64,000 nt of DNA from Microvirga sp. TS319 (GCF_041276405.1 NZ_JBGGGT010000001.1:355501-419500), one strand, 5' to 3'; shown: positions 33,207-42,290, numbered from the stretch's first letter. Numbers and translations: made by a program. The notes: generated by a model from the letters alone, not told the origin.

Positions 33207-35683
33207 ATGCCCTGCGCCGCCACCGCGCGCTCGAACGCATCTGGGCCTCCCGGCCGGGCTGGCGCGGCAAGCTCACGACCGTGAACAACAACGATATCGG
33301 GCTGATGTTTCTGTCCCTGGCGGTGACGTTCTTTGCGGTCGGCGGCATCCTCGCGATGCTGATCCGCGCGCAACTCGCCACCCCGCGCTCCGCCTTCATG
33401 GGACCTGACGTCTACAATCAGGTCTTCACCATGCACGGGACCGTCATGATGTTCCTGTTCGCGATCCCGCTCTTCGAAGGGCTGACGGTCTATCTGCTGC
33501 CCAAGATGCTCGGAACGCGCGATCTGGCCTTTCCCCGGCTCAGCGCCTTCGGTTTCTGGTGCTACGCCTTCGGAGGCTCGCTGCTGATCGTTTCGCTTCT
33601 CGCCGGGATTGCGCCCGAGAGCGGCTGGTTCATGTACCCGCCGCTCTCCTCAACGCTCGGCTCGCCGGGGATCAACGCGGATTTTTGGCTCCTCGGGATC
33701 ACCTTCGTCGAGATTTCCGCGATCTCGGCTTCGGTCGAGATCGTCGTGACCGTGCTGCTCTACCGCGCACCCGGCATGTCGCTCGACAAGCTGCCGATCT
33801 TCGCCTGGTACATGCTGGTCGTGGCGGTGATGATCCTGACGGGCTTTCCGCCGCTGATCCTGGGCTCGCTTCTGCTCGAGCTCGAGCGCGCCTTCGGAAT
33901 GCCCTTCTTCCAGGCTGCGGCCGGAGGCGATTCCATCCTCTGGCAGCATCTGTTCTGGCTCTTCGGACATCCGGAGGTCTACATCATCTTCCTGCCTGCC
34001 GCAGGTGTCGTCTCCACGGTCCTACCGGTGATGGCGCGAACGACGCTGCTGGGTTACGGCTGGATCGTGGCGGGGGCCATCACCCTCGGGGTCATGAGCT
34101 TCGGGATCTGGGTCCACCACATGTACGCGACCGGCATCCCGCATATGGGCCTGGCGTTCTTCTCGGCGGCCTCGACGTTGGTGGCGGTGCCCACAGGGGT
34201 GCAGATCTTCGCCTGGATCGGGACACTCTGGAAGGGCCGGCCGGAGATGCACCTGCCGATGCTCTGGATTCTCGCCTTCTTCGCGACCTTCGTGATGGGA
34301 GGGCTCACCGGCGTCATGGTGGCGATGGTGCCCTTCGACTGGCAATCGCACGACACCTACTTCGTCGTGGCGCATCTCCACTATGTCCTGGTCGGCGGCT
34401 TCGTGTTTCCGATGCTCGCCGGGCTCTATTATTGGCTGCCGCATTTCACAGGGCGGCAGCGCTACTTCAAGCTGGGTAAAACGGCGTTCTGGCTCATCGT
34501 CCTGGGCTTTCACGGGACCTTCCTGCTCCTGCACTGGGCGGGCCTGCTGGGGATGAGGCGGCGGATCGACAGCATCGAGCCCGGATCGGGCTGGGAGCTC
34601 ATCAACCTCCTGGCCTCGGTCGGCGGGTTCGTCATGGCGATCGGCTTCGCGCTCGTGCTCATCGACGTGGGCGTGAACGTGGCGGTGACGGTCCGTGGCC
34701 GGCGCAATCCCTGGGGTGCGGGAACCCTGGAATGGGCCATGCCGTCGCCGTCGCCCTCCTACAATCTCGCCTCGCTCCCCAAGGTCCACAGCCGCAACCC
34801 TCTCCAGGATGATCCCGACCTGCCGGTGCGCATTGCGCGTGGCGAGGGATACCTGGGAGACCCAGGCAGCGGCTTGCGCGAGATCCTCGCGGTGGAGATC
34901 GCGAGCGGGCGGCCGAGTTGCCTCGTCATCTTTCCGACCAATTCGGCGCTGCCCATCGTCATGGCCTTCGTCACCGGCGGAATCTTTGTCGGAATGCTGA
35001 TCAAGATCTACTGGCTCGTGCCACTTTCCGTCCTTGGCGTGGCGGCGCTCGCGGCCTGGTGGGCCTGGAGCCTGGGAAACCGCGGCGACCTGGGGCTGCA
35101 GCCGGTCGGGCATGGGCTTGTTCTGCTGCGGGCTTCGGAGGTGGCGCGACCGCCGGGTTGGTGGGGCTCGCTGTTCCTGCTCCTTGCCGACGGGGTGTTC
35201 TTCGGGGCGCTCCTCTTCGGCTACGTCTTCCTCTGGACGGTCGCGCCGAACTGGCCCCCGCCTGCCTGGCTCGAGCCTGGCCTTTCCGGGCCGCTGCTGG
35301 CGCTCGGCGGCGCGGTCCTGGCCTTCGGCGGCATCCGCCTTGCCGACCGCGCAATCCGCTGCAATGCGGGACCTTGGCTGGGCCTGCTTCTGAGCCTCGC
35401 GGGCCTTGCCGCCCTCGGGTCAGCTGCCATCACGGTGCTCGCGCGGACCACCCACGATGCCCATGCCTACGACGCCACCCTCTGGGTCGTGGCGGGCTAC
35501 GTCGTCTTTCATGCCGCCGTCGCGGGGCTCATGACCGTGTTTCTCGTGCTGCGCGCGGGCGCCGGCTATCTCTCGGCCCGGCGCATCGGCGAGGCGCGGA
35601 TCGTGCGGCTCTGGATCGACTACGCCGTCGCCGCCGCAGTTCTGGGCTTGGGCGCCGCTTGGCTGCCGGAGGTGCTGACGTGA
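33203..35683 (+). CDS. Heme-copper oxidase subunits I and III fused (826 aa)
   Basis: Residues 1-about 560 are subunit I: heme ligand FTMHGTVMMFLFAIP, CuB/cross-link region [27 protein letters not shown], and VAHLHYVLVGG; the E in GHPEVY is that of A1-type proton pumps. After a linker of about 50 aa, residues about 600-826 form a subunit III-like helix bundle (GWWGSLFLLLADGVFFGALL, DATLWVVAGYVVFHAAVAGL). The chain is membrane-bound and reduces oxygen to water. Its partner subunit II has no CuA, so quinol is a likely electron donor. It overlaps both neighbours by four bases. Confidence 0.93.
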   Translation: MNALRRHRALERIWASRPGWRGKLTTVNNNDIGLMFLSLAVTFFAVGGILAMLIRAQLATPRSAFMGPDVYNQVFTMHGTVMMFLFAIPLFEGLTVYLLPKMLGTRDLAFPRLSAFGFWCYAFGGSLLIVSLLAGIAPESGWFMYPPLSSTLGSPGINADFWLLGITFVEISAISASVEIVVTVLLYRAPGMSLDKLPIFAWYMLVVAVMILTGFPPLILGSLLLELERAFGMPFFQAAAGGDSILWQHLFWLFGHPEVYIIFLPAAGVVSTVLPVMARTTLLGYGWIVAGAITLGVMSFGIWVHHMYATGIPHMGLAFFSAASTLVAVPTGVQIFAWIGTLWKGRPEMHLPMLWILAFFATFVMGGLTGVMVAMVPFDWQSHDTYFVVAHLHYVLVGGFVFPMLAGLYYWLPHFTGRQRYFKLGKTAFWLIVLGFHGTFLLLHWAGLLGMRRRIDSIEPGSGWELINLLASVGGFVMAIGFALVLIDVGVNVAVTVRGRRNPWGAGTLEWAMPSPSPSYNLASLPKVHSRNPLQDDPDLPVRIARGEGYLGDPGSGLREILAVEIASGRPSCLVIFPTNSALPIVMAFVTGGIFVGMLIKIYWLVPLSVLGVAALAAWWAWSLGNRGDLGLQPVGHGLVLLRASEVARPPGWWGSLFLLLADGVFFGALLFGYVFLWTVAPNWPPPAWLEPGLSGPLLALGGAVLAFGGIRLADRAIRCNAGPWLGLLLSLAGLAALGSAAITVLARTTHDAHAYDATLWVVAGYVVFHAAVAGLMTVFLVLRAGAGYLSARRIGEARIVRLWIDYAVAAAVLGLGAAWLPEVLT

Positions 35684-36000
35684 CCGACATCCTCCGCCTC
35701 TCGCTCCCGCTCACGGCTTGGCTCGCGGCCTTCAGCGCCGTCTATGGGCTCCAGGGCTTGGTTTGCTCGGACCGCTGGGCCGAGGCGGGTCTTGACCTCA
35801 CCGCGGGCCGTATTGCCTTGACCACAGCCTGGGCCGCTGCCGTCGCGCTCCAGCTCGTCTTCCTCGTCGTCCTGCACTCACCCCGCTTCACATCGCGCTC
35901 GGCCTTCGTGCACGGAGTGAGCCGAACGCTGGCCGTCGCCGCCCTGGTCGCCACGCTGTGGACCCTGCTCCCGGTCGTCACGACCTCGGCCTGCCTGTGA
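35680..36000 (+). CDS. Small membrane protein of the oxidase locus (GTG start)
   Basis: This 106-aa protein has three hydrophobic segments (LPLTAWLAAFSAVYGLQGLV; IALTTAWAAAVALQLVFLVV; TLAVAALVATLWTLLPVVTT). Its GTG start overlaps the TGA of the fused oxidase gene (GTGA), so it is translated with it and is probably a small subunit or assembly factor, comparable in place to subunit IV. No family was recognised. It is the last gene before a converging radical SAM gene. Confidence 0.75.
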   Translation: MTDILRLSLPLTAWLAAFSAVYGLQGLVCSDRWAEAGLDLTAGRIALTTAWAAAVALQLVFLVVLHSPRFTSRSAFVHGVSRTLAVAALVATLWTLLPVVTTSACL

Positions 36001-36023
36001 GCGAGCCCGATCAGGCCTTGCGT

Positions 36024-37634
36024 TCATGACCGAGCGTGGCGCGAAAGACGCCTATATGGGGATGCCTGATTGCGGACCTTTGCAGCGTAGAACGAGGCAT
36101 TCTGTTCTCCACGGACCGCCTCTCGTGAAAACGCGATCAGATGGTACGCGACCAGCCCCATACCGAAGGCGGCATCGATCTGTCCACGGGAGATTGCGTA
36201 TCTCACAGCCCGCCAGAAGGGCCGGCGGTAGGTCGAGAGAAGGCCGGCACGGACCGCAAGGTTGAGCGCAAGCCTGAAGGCTTGGTGGAGATTGCTCGCC
36301 GTGAGTTGGCCCCGTGCAGGACGTCGGATGCGATTGGGATAGGTTGCGTCCACTTGGTGCATGAAGCGGGAGAACAACCTCTCGGGGTCGTAAACCTCCT
36401 GGATGCATCGACGCCACATCTCGACCACCTCTTCATAGGGGCGAATAAAGCGGACATTCGATTCCCGACAGGGGTCGTCGACGATGCGATTTGTGTCCCT
36501 CAAGCGGTCCCACAGGGGTGTTCGGGGGAGGGCCTGCAGGAGATTGATCGTCAGCATGGGAATTTGTGATTGCTCGACGAACGCGACGAGGCTTGCCCCC
36601 GTCTCCGCGGTGTCGGTGTCCAGGCCCAGGATAATGCCCGATACCACCTCCAGACCGTAGCCGTTCAAGGTCCGGATGGCGTCCAGCATCGGCACCGACG
36701 CGTTGTGCCCCTTGTCGATCGCCTTGAGGGCGACTGGATCCGGTGTCTCAATTCCAACAAAGACGGTATGGAAGTTCGCCTCTCGCATCAGTTCCAGGAT
36801 GTCGGGCTGCTTGGCCAGATTGAGCGTTGCCTCGCATGCGAAGACAACCGGATAGCCATGCCGCTGCTGCCAGGCAACAAGGTGTGGCAGCAACGCGCGG
36901 ACTGCTTTCCGATTGCCAATGAAGTTGTCGTCGACAAAGTAGATGGCCAGCGGGTGAGGCAGATCCACAATGGCGTCCAGCTCGGTAATGACCTGTTCGG
37001 GTGTTTTCAGGCGCGGCTGTCGACCGTAGAGCGCCGGAATATCGCAAAACTCGCAGCGATAAGGGCATCCGCTCGAGAACTGCAGGCTTCCGATGAAATA
37101 CCGGTCCGCACCCGCCAGATGGTAGGCGGGAAGAGGAAAGTCATAGAGCGGCAGGCGTTCGGTGGTCTCAAAACGCATCTGCGCCGGGGGAGCGGTCGTG
37201 CTCTCGTCCAGGCATGCGATGAGGCGGTCGGTTGCGTCTCCGATTTCCCCAATATGGAGATAATCGAATTCGGGGTAACTCTCAGGAGTGCCCGAGACCG
37301 ACGGGCCCCCAAGCACGGTGATCGTACCGGCTCTTTTCGCCCGAGCCTGAATGTCGCGGATTTGCGGCGCCTGGATATGCATGCCACTGACGAACACAAT
37401 GTCGGACCAGGCAAAGTCGCTCGGGCCTGCGGACACTATGTTCTCGTCGATGAAGCGCACCTGCCAGCGCTCCGGCAAATAGGATGCGATCACGAGGAGA
37501 CCCTGCGGGGGCATGAAGGCACGAACTCGCCCGAGCAGGCGATAGGCATGCGAGAACGTCCCGAATGATGGGCTGTAGGCAGGGAATACACAGAGTACGC
37601 GCCGCTCGTTTCGAGCCTGCACCGGACTTCGCAT
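36024..37634 (-). CDS. hpnP: B12-binding radical SAM protein, HpnP-like (hopanoid C-2 methylase)
   Basis: This 536-aa protein has an N-terminal B12-binding-like domain (MPPQGLLVIASYLPERWQVR; VFVSGMHIQAPQI; VLGGPSVSG), the radical SAM cluster motif SSGCPYRCEFCDIP (CxxxCxxC), and a C-terminal DUF4070-type part. Segments FPAYSPSFGTFSHAYRL, YFIGSLQFSSGCPYRCEFCD, and TPDPVALKAIDKGHN fit hopanoid C-2 methylases, which methylate hopanoids at C-2. Related enzymes exist with other roles, so the symbol is provisional. No hopanoid synthesis gene lies nearby. The nearest converging neighbour ends 23 bases away. Confidence 0.75.
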   Translation of the reverse strand: MRSPVQARNERRVLCVFPAYSPSFGTFSHAYRLLGRVRAFMPPQGLLVIASYLPERWQVRFIDENIVSAGPSDFAWSDIVFVSGMHIQAPQIRDIQARAKRAGTITVLGGPSVSGTPESYPEFDYLHIGEIGDATDRLIACLDESTTAPPAQMRFETTERLPLYDFPLPAYHLAGADRYFIGSLQFSSGCPYRCEFCDIPALYGRQPRLKTPEQVITELDAIVDLPHPLAIYFVDDNFIGNRKAVRALLPHLVAWQQRHGYPVVFACEATLNLAKQPDILELMREANFHTVFVGIETPDPVALKAIDKGHNASVPMLDAIRTLNGYGLEVVSGIILGLDTDTAETGASLVAFVEQSQIPMLTINLLQALPRTPLWDRLRDTNRIVDDPCRESNVRFIRPYEEVVEMWRRCIQEVYDPERLFSRFMHQVDATYPNRIRRPARGQLTASNLHQAFRLALNLAVRAGLLSTYRRPFWRAVRYAISRGQIDAAFGMGLVAYHLIAFSREAVRGEQNASFYAAKVRNQASPYRRLSRHARS

Positions 37635-37747
37635 GGTTCGAGAATAACCTAAGTCAACCGTCGTCGCGAGCGTTCTGATGGTGTCGTCTCATCGCAGGCC
37701 GCTTTGCCAATGGCGCGGCAATGTCTCCTCTGACTCTAAGCTCGGCT

Positions 37748-37798
37748 AGAGCACCGGTCGTGAAAAGTAGAATACATTTTTGGGTCAATTCGATGCTC
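37748..37798. repeat. Degenerate palindrome of the AGAGCATCGG family
   Basis: It begins AGAGCACCGGTCGTGAAAAG and ends CAATTCGATGCTCC. The arms pair only partly and the central part is A/T-rich. It lies in a lower-GC gap of about 330 bases (37635-37963) between divergent genes, in which no coding frame was seen. Confidence 0.6.
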
Positions 37799-37963
37799 CC
37801 ACAATAGAAGCGCATCATATGGAAAAGCGCAGACGAACGTCACGCCCCTCCAGATGGGCCCACCCATCTTCCAGATAACCCAGGCTGCCGGAATGCATGA
37901 AATTCGGCCATAATGTAGCATCAAACTACCTGTTGTTCGACCCGTATTTATGGTTCGTCCGAA

Positions 37964-39178
37964 TTGCTGAGGTTTATTGCACAAACCTTATACGCTTCTC
38001 TGGCGCGGGCAGAGGCTAGCGCCGAGCCGGGCGACCGCGTGACGGTCGTTACGCGCGCCGCACTGGCGCAGTACCGCTGCTGGCCTTCCGCCTTCGCGAA
38101 CGAACGCAAGGACCATCGCTTCTACGAGATCGTGGAGGATACGATTAATCCGGAGTTCGAGTACCGGTACTTCATCATTCATGGCGATCGGGGCGAGCCC
38201 TGTACGGTTCAGCCATTCTTCGTCCTCGATCAGGATCTCCTGGCCGGAACGGGTTCGCACGCGCAAGCTGTCGCCGCAACAATCCGCCGCCTGTGGCCCG
38301 GCTTCCTGAAGCTGCGAACGCTCATGGTCGGGTGTGTGGCAGGCGAAGGTCATTTTGACGGTGCCGATGAATCGTCGCGCCAGGAGGGCGCGCGCCGACT
38401 GGCGTCCGCTATTATCCATTATGCGCGCGCGATGAAGATCCGTCTCGTGGTGATGAAGGAGTTTCCCGCGAAATACCGGCCGACCCTCGCATGCTTCATG
38501 CGGGCCGGTTTCGTTCGTGTGCCGAGCCTTCCGATGACTCGCCTTGAGATCAAGTATGGTAGTTTCGAGGACTATATGCGTTGTGCTCTTCACTCGTCGC
38601 GACGCGCAAAGCTGCATCGGGCATTCCAGGCTCTTAACCATGCACCGCCGGTCGAGGTGAGCCTTGAGACCGACATTGCGCCAATCATCGGCGAGATCTA
38701 TCCATTGTATCTACAGGTCTATGCGCGATCCAAGCAGCACTTCGAAAAATTGACGCCGGAGTTTTTCTGCGCGCTCGGACATGTCATGCCGGACAAGTCC
38801 CGCTTCTTCGTTTGGCGTCAGTTAGGGAGAATTATTGCCTTCAACCTCTGCATGGTCCAGGGGGACGCCATCTATAGCGAGTATATCGGTCTCGATTATG
38901 CGGTCGCACTCGATTTGCATCTTTATTTTGTTGCCGTTCGCGACGTGATTACGTGGGCCATCGCCAACGGCTACCGGTCATATTGCAGCAGTGGATTGAG
39001 CTACGAGCCAAAGTTTCATCTGCGCCACAGGCTCGATCCGATCGATCTCTACGTGCGGCACACGTCGGCCGTCATCAATCCTATCCTGCGACATCTATTG
39101 CCCTGGCTCGAACCGACGCGCCAGGATCCGCTCTTGCGAAAATTTGAGAACTACGCGGAGTTGTGGGATCACGCGTGA
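37964..39178 (+). CDS. FemAB/GNAT-like acyltransferase (peptidogalycan-type), probable TTG start
   Basis: This about 404-aa protein resembles the Acetyltransf_6/peptidogalycan biosynthesis group. The second half shows a GNAT-like pattern: YGSFEDYMRCALHSSRRAKL, IYPLYLQVYARSKQHFEKLT, FFVWRQLGRIIAFNLCMVQG, and CSSGLSYEPKFHLRHRLDPI. Members transfer acyl or aminoacyl groups in cell-wall or lipid modification. No ATG lies in frame near the start; TTG 37964 is used as the first plausible start but could be wrong. Lower GC upstream and the repeat element suggest an insertion border. Divergent from the HpnP-like gene by about 330 bases. Confidence 0.75.
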   Translation: MLRFIAQTLYASLARAEASAEPGDRVTVVTRAALAQYRCWPSAFANERKDHRFYEIVEDTINPEFEYRYFIIHGDRGEPCTVQPFFVLDQDLLAGTGSHAQAVAATIRRLWPGFLKLRTLMVGCVAGEGHFDGADESSRQEGARRLASAIIHYARAMKIRLVVMKEFPAKYRPTLACFMRAGFVRVPSLPMTRLEIKYGSFEDYMRCALHSSRRAKLHRAFQALNHAPPVEVSLETDIAPIIGEIYPLYLQVYARSKQHFEKLTPEFFCALGHVMPDKSRFFVWRQLGRIIAFNLCMVQGDAIYSEYIGLDYAVALDLHLYFVAVRDVITWAIANGYRSYCSSGLSYEPKFHLRHRLDPIDLYVRHTSAVINPILRHLLPWLEPTRQDPLLRKFENYAELWDHA

Positions 39179-39298
39179 TCCGCTGTCGTGGTCCGGTCAT
39201 CGCAGAGTTTTCTCCAATCCTGCGCTATTGAAGACATGCGGGAGTTCGCGAAAGCAGAGTGCGCGTTGACGGTATTCAATGGCACTCCATTTGTTCCT

Positions 39299-39408
39299 AG
39301 AGCATCGGACGTGAAAAGTGGAATCCACTTATGGGATTGCATCCGGTGCTCGCTTCTTGGAAAGAGCGCATCGTTCTTGCGAGAAACCGGGGCCACTCTT
39401 CGCTAGCG
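39299..39408. repeat. Tandem pair of dispersed palindromes
   Basis: First unit: AGAGCATCGGACGTGAAAAG with GTGGAATCCAC at the centre and GCATCCGGTGCTC at the right. Second unit: AGAGCGCATCG with CGAGAAACCGGGGCCACT. The same order of two unit types is seen at 3282-3394 in the opposite direction. Confidence 0.75.
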
Positions 39409-39467
39409 CGGCGCGTCGGCACGATGCGCAAACGTGGGCCCGGACAGCAATTCGGTGGAGCTCGAGT

Positions 39468-39785
39468 ATGACGCCTATGACCCCTGAGGAACGTGCCAAA
39501 AGCCTGCGAGAGGCACTTCAGATGTATATCGCTTTTGCTGAGAGCGAGGGAACTGGACACTCTTGGATGCTGACCGATAAGGGCTTCGCCAGGATCGCCG
39601 CAGTCATTCGGGACGCCGAGAACGATGCCTTGGAGAGAGCTGCAAAGCTGTGCGAAACGTCGCGTCTGGCGAGCAGAAACCGATACAGCAGGCTCCTGGG
39701 TCCAGATTACCAAGTAACGCGAAATCTTGTTTCGCGGGAACTTGCTGAGGCCATCCGGGAGCTGAAGTACAAGGACGAGAGATGA
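39468..39785 (+). CDS. Hypothetical helical protein (105 aa)
   Basis: This 105-aa soluble protein is mostly helical by composition (TPEERAKSLREALQMYIAFA; FARIAAVIRDAENDALERAA). It has no signal or membrane segment. The start ATG 39468 follows GGTGGAGCTCGAGT. The segment DAENDALERAAKL with the final ELAEAIRELKYKDE is seen in many small Hyphomicrobiales and phage proteins of unknown role. It stands alone; the terminator after it belongs to the convergent gene. Confidence 0.6.
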   Translation: MTPMTPEERAKSLREALQMYIAFAESEGTGHSWMLTDKGFARIAAVIRDAENDALERAAKLCETSRLASRNRYSRLLGPDYQVTRNLVSRELAEAIRELKYKDER

Positions 39786-39885
39786 CGCGATGTTGTCAAT
39801 TCTTCCGCTCAAGCCCATAGGGATCAGGGAGACCACGTACGAACGGCAGGACCCCGCTGCGATGGGGTTGAGGAGGAACTCAAAA

Positions 39886-39910
39886 CGCCCAGAGCGAGGC
39901 GCTCTGGGCG
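39886..39910 (-). terminator. Rho-independent terminator of the YsnF gene
   Basis: A perfect 11-bp stem (CGCCCAGAGCG / CGCTCTGGGCG) with loop AGG. Read on the minus strand it is followed by TTTTGAG, a short T run, and it lies 22 bases after the stop of the minus-strand YsnF gene. Confidence 0.85.
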
Positions 39911-39932
39911 AGGCTACAGCAGGGCTGGGGAC

Positions 39933-40832
39933 TTAACGGCGGTCGTCCGTGGTGCCAGTGCGGGAAGAGCGATTGTTGCGCTCGTCCTCAATCTCAACCT
40001 CAGTCTTACGCACCGTGTCGGAAATGGTTTCCGTGCGGGTATCGACATCCTTGCGGACGGCGACCTCCTCGGTCACGCGGGCCTCTTTCGACACGACCGC
40101 TTCTTCAGCTCGCTCTTCCATCTCGATACTGCGCTCACGGAAGAGGTCGTCATTGCTCATGGCGCCGCTGCGCGTCGTCCCCTCGACCGGGCGGCGCTCT
40201 ACATTCACCTGCTCTTCTCGTAAGGTGACTTGCTCCTGAGCGGGGCGCTCGACAATATGGGACACGATGCGGACGCGGCCACGGCCGACCTCGCGCTTGC
40301 CCACGTTCAGATCCTCTTCCGCTACCGGGATGACTTCCTCACGTTCCCCTGTCGCGGGCGTGCTCCGATCGCGGATGTCGCCGTCGTCCATCATGCTGGC
40401 CCGCGCGGTCGTGGCGGAATCTGCGGTGCCGGCTAGGCCCGCGCCATACCCGGTCCAACCCTCGGTGCGCCAAGCCGTCTGCCGCTCGTCGATGTCAAGT
40501 GCATCGTCTCGATCAAGAATGCTGACGACCCTATCGACCTCATTGTCATCACAGCGCACGGCCACGAGCGCGTTCCCGCGCCGCACGCCTTCAGCGTAAG
40601 CGTGAGCGTCGCCGGAAAGAACGCCGTTATCCTGGAGATAGCGGGAAATCGTTTCGTCCGAGATGTTTTTCGACTGCTCGTCAAAGCCGGGCGTATTATC
40701 CCAGAGTTGGCTTGTGCCGGTGTTGCTGAGCAGGCAAATATTGCCACGATCGATGCCGCCGTCCTCCAAACGATGCACGACAGGGGAGGCTTGAGCTTCG
40801 CTGCTGAATAGACACGTGACGGTTTTGGTCAT
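39933..40832 (-). CDS. YsnF/AvaK-domain (DUF2382) stress protein
   Basis: This 299-aa protein has an N-terminal heat-induced-stress-like part of about 140 aa (TVTCLFSSEAQASPVVHRLE; GIDRGNICLLSN; ALVAVRCDDNEVDRVVSILD) and a C-terminal DUF2382 domain with EREEVIPVAEEDLNVGKREV, VRIVSHIVERPAQEQVTLRE and QVNVERRPV, ending in a highly charged tail. DUF2382 proteins are linked to stress or general tolerance but have no known biochemical role. The start follows GGAGATCGCGTCA. A second DUF2382 gene lies 162 bases upstream on the same strand. Confidence 0.85.
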   Translation of the reverse strand: MTKTVTCLFSSEAQASPVVHRLEDGGIDRGNICLLSNTGTSQLWDNTPGFDEQSKNISDETISRYLQDNGVLSGDAHAYAEGVRRGNALVAVRCDDNEVDRVVSILDRDDALDIDERQTAWRTEGWTGYGAGLAGTADSATTARASMMDDGDIRDRSTPATGEREEVIPVAEEDLNVGKREVGRGRVRIVSHIVERPAQEQVTLREEQVNVERRPVEGTTRSGAMSNDDLFRERSIEMEERAEEAVVSKEARVTEEVAVRKDVDTRTETISDTVRKTEVEIEDERNNRSSRTGTTDDRR

Positions 40833-40994
40833 TGACGCGATCTCCAAAGCCACCTTAACGCGTGGCGTAATTGTTGGGCGTTCCATTTTCAAAAAATTGC
40901 TGCCGCAGATCGGAGTGAACACGCGGCAACAGCGCATTGACCTACAATGACGCCTCTGCGACTTCGTTCCAGGGGCGCAGGGATGTGCGTCAAA

Positions 40995-41432
40995 TCACGC
41001 GCTGCTATTGCCTTCTTCGTCATCAGTGGGATCGCGCTCGACGATAGCGTGCTGCTTACGAAGCTCGACAGGAATCTCGACATTCTCTGTTTCGATCCGC
41101 TTGCGAATATGCAGTTCTTCTTTTAGTACCAGCCGCTTCTCCACGACGAGGATTTCTTCGAGAACAGGCACGATGGTCGCGCCATTTTCCGTCCGGATGT
41201 CCGGGGCCCGATCTACCACGCGATTGACAGGGACGCGCGTCACCTCGACTTTCTCCGCGTCGAGTGAAGCCTGAGCGAGTTCGCTGACGACATCGGTGAC
41301 GGTCCGCACTCGGACCTTTCCGGTTGTGACGATTGTCTTATCAATATGGAGCACCTCCTCGGCCAGAGGAACGGCTTCGTCTGCAGACGAAGTGTCCTGT
41401 TCCGTTGCAGAATTTGGATTGTGTATCGTCAT
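40995..41432 (-). CDS. Short DUF2382 (YsnF-type) protein
   Basis: This 145-aa protein contains one DUF2382 domain: VPLAEEVLHIDKTIVTTGKV, EVTRVPVNRVVDRAP, then TIVPVLEEILVVEKRLVLKE and LHIRKRIE. The start ATG 41432 (MTIHNPNSATEQD) is taken in place of an upstream TTG. It probably works with the longer DUF2382 protein encoded next to it. The Crp/Fnr gene just upstream on the same strand could regulate the pair. Confidence 0.8.
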   Translation of the reverse strand: MTIHNPNSATEQDTSSADEAVPLAEEVLHIDKTIVTTGKVRVRTVTDVVSELAQASLDAEKVEVTRVPVNRVVDRAPDIRTENGATIVPVLEEILVVEKRLVLKEELHIRKRIETENVEIPVELRKQHAIVERDPTDDEEGNSSA

Positions 41433-41510
41433 CGAGGAGAGTCCCACTGGCAGCAGTGAACGTGTCCCTCGCGAGGCAGGTTCCAACTCGGGCCTATTCT
41501 GCCGGCCGGT

Positions 41511-42290
41511 TTATTTGATGAGACGCCGATACTCGCTCCTGATGAGGGTATGGCAGTCACAGGCCAAGCTCTCCAGGCGCTCTCGATTGCCCACGCAGAT
41601 CAGCGCCCGGGTGTTGTCGAGAGCGCCCTCGTCGCCGAGCGCCCGCAGGCATTCCGTAATGCTCGCGCGCCTGACCCCGAGCAGGCGCGCGAGCATCTGG
41701 TGGGTGAGCGGGATGTCTTCGCCGTCGAGGGCATCGTGGGCCATGAGAAGCCACCGGCACAGCCGCTGCTTCAGGGTGTGGTGCGCCTCGCAAATGGCCG
41801 ATTGCGAGGTCTGCAGCAGAACGAACTCGGTATATCGGAGCAGGATCGCCCGCCAGGATGCGATGTTCTCGACCGCGCTTTGGAAGTCGGCCCTGGAGAT
41901 CCGGAAAGCGCTGCCTCTGACCTGGACGACGCGGCGGAACGGCGGGCACTCCGCATCGCCCAGCAGGACCGGCAGACCGGTCATGCCCTCGGAGCCGATC
42001 ATCCAGACTTCGACCCATTTGCCGGGCGATGCCTTGGCCGAAACGGCCACGAGCCCACTCTCGATAAAGTAGATGGACTCCATCGGGGTGCCGGAGTGAT
42101 GGAGGATCTGCCGCGGCTTGAGCTCGACATGCGCCAGACGCGGCCACAGCATCTGGAGATCGCCGGGCAAAAGGCCTTGCAGCAGGCGGTTCTTCACCAA
42201 GGCTTGGCAAGGCATTGCTGCAGCAAGGAACTCCGGCACGGCGGCACTCCAGCTTGGGTATGATAAGCTTATGTCGCCTTTGCCCGTCAT
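41511..42290 (-). CDS. Crp/Fnr-family transcriptional regulator
   Basis: This 259-aa protein has an N-terminal cyclic-nucleotide-binding-like domain (HHSGTPMESIYFIESGLVAV; VEVWMIGSEGMTGLPVLLGD) and a C-terminal winged helix with PLTHQMLARLLGVRRASITE and CLRALGDEGAL. It lacks the Cys cluster of Fnr, so it does not look like an oxygen sensor. Such short Crp-like regulators are common in Hyphomicrobiales. The ATG at 42290 has GAGG four bases upstream; MPCQALVKN (42215) is an alternative start. Divergent from the small secreted protein gene. Confidence 0.85.
   Translation of the reverse strand: MTGKGDISLSYPSWSAAVPEFLAAAMPCQALVKNRLLQGLLPGDLQMLWPRLAHVELKPRQILHHSGTPMESIYFIESGLVAVSAKASPGKWVEVWMIGSEGMTGLPVLLGDAECPPFRRVVQVRGSAFRISRADFQSAVENIASWRAILLRYTEFVLLQTSQSAICEAHHTLKQRLCRWLLMAHDALDGEDIPLTHQMLARLLGVRRASITECLRALGDEGALDNTRALICVGNRERLESLACDCHTLIRSEYRRLIK

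Noticed and set aside
34022..35113. 363-aa minus-strand frame
   Set aside because: Shadow of the fused oxidase gene; charge-rich and without motif.
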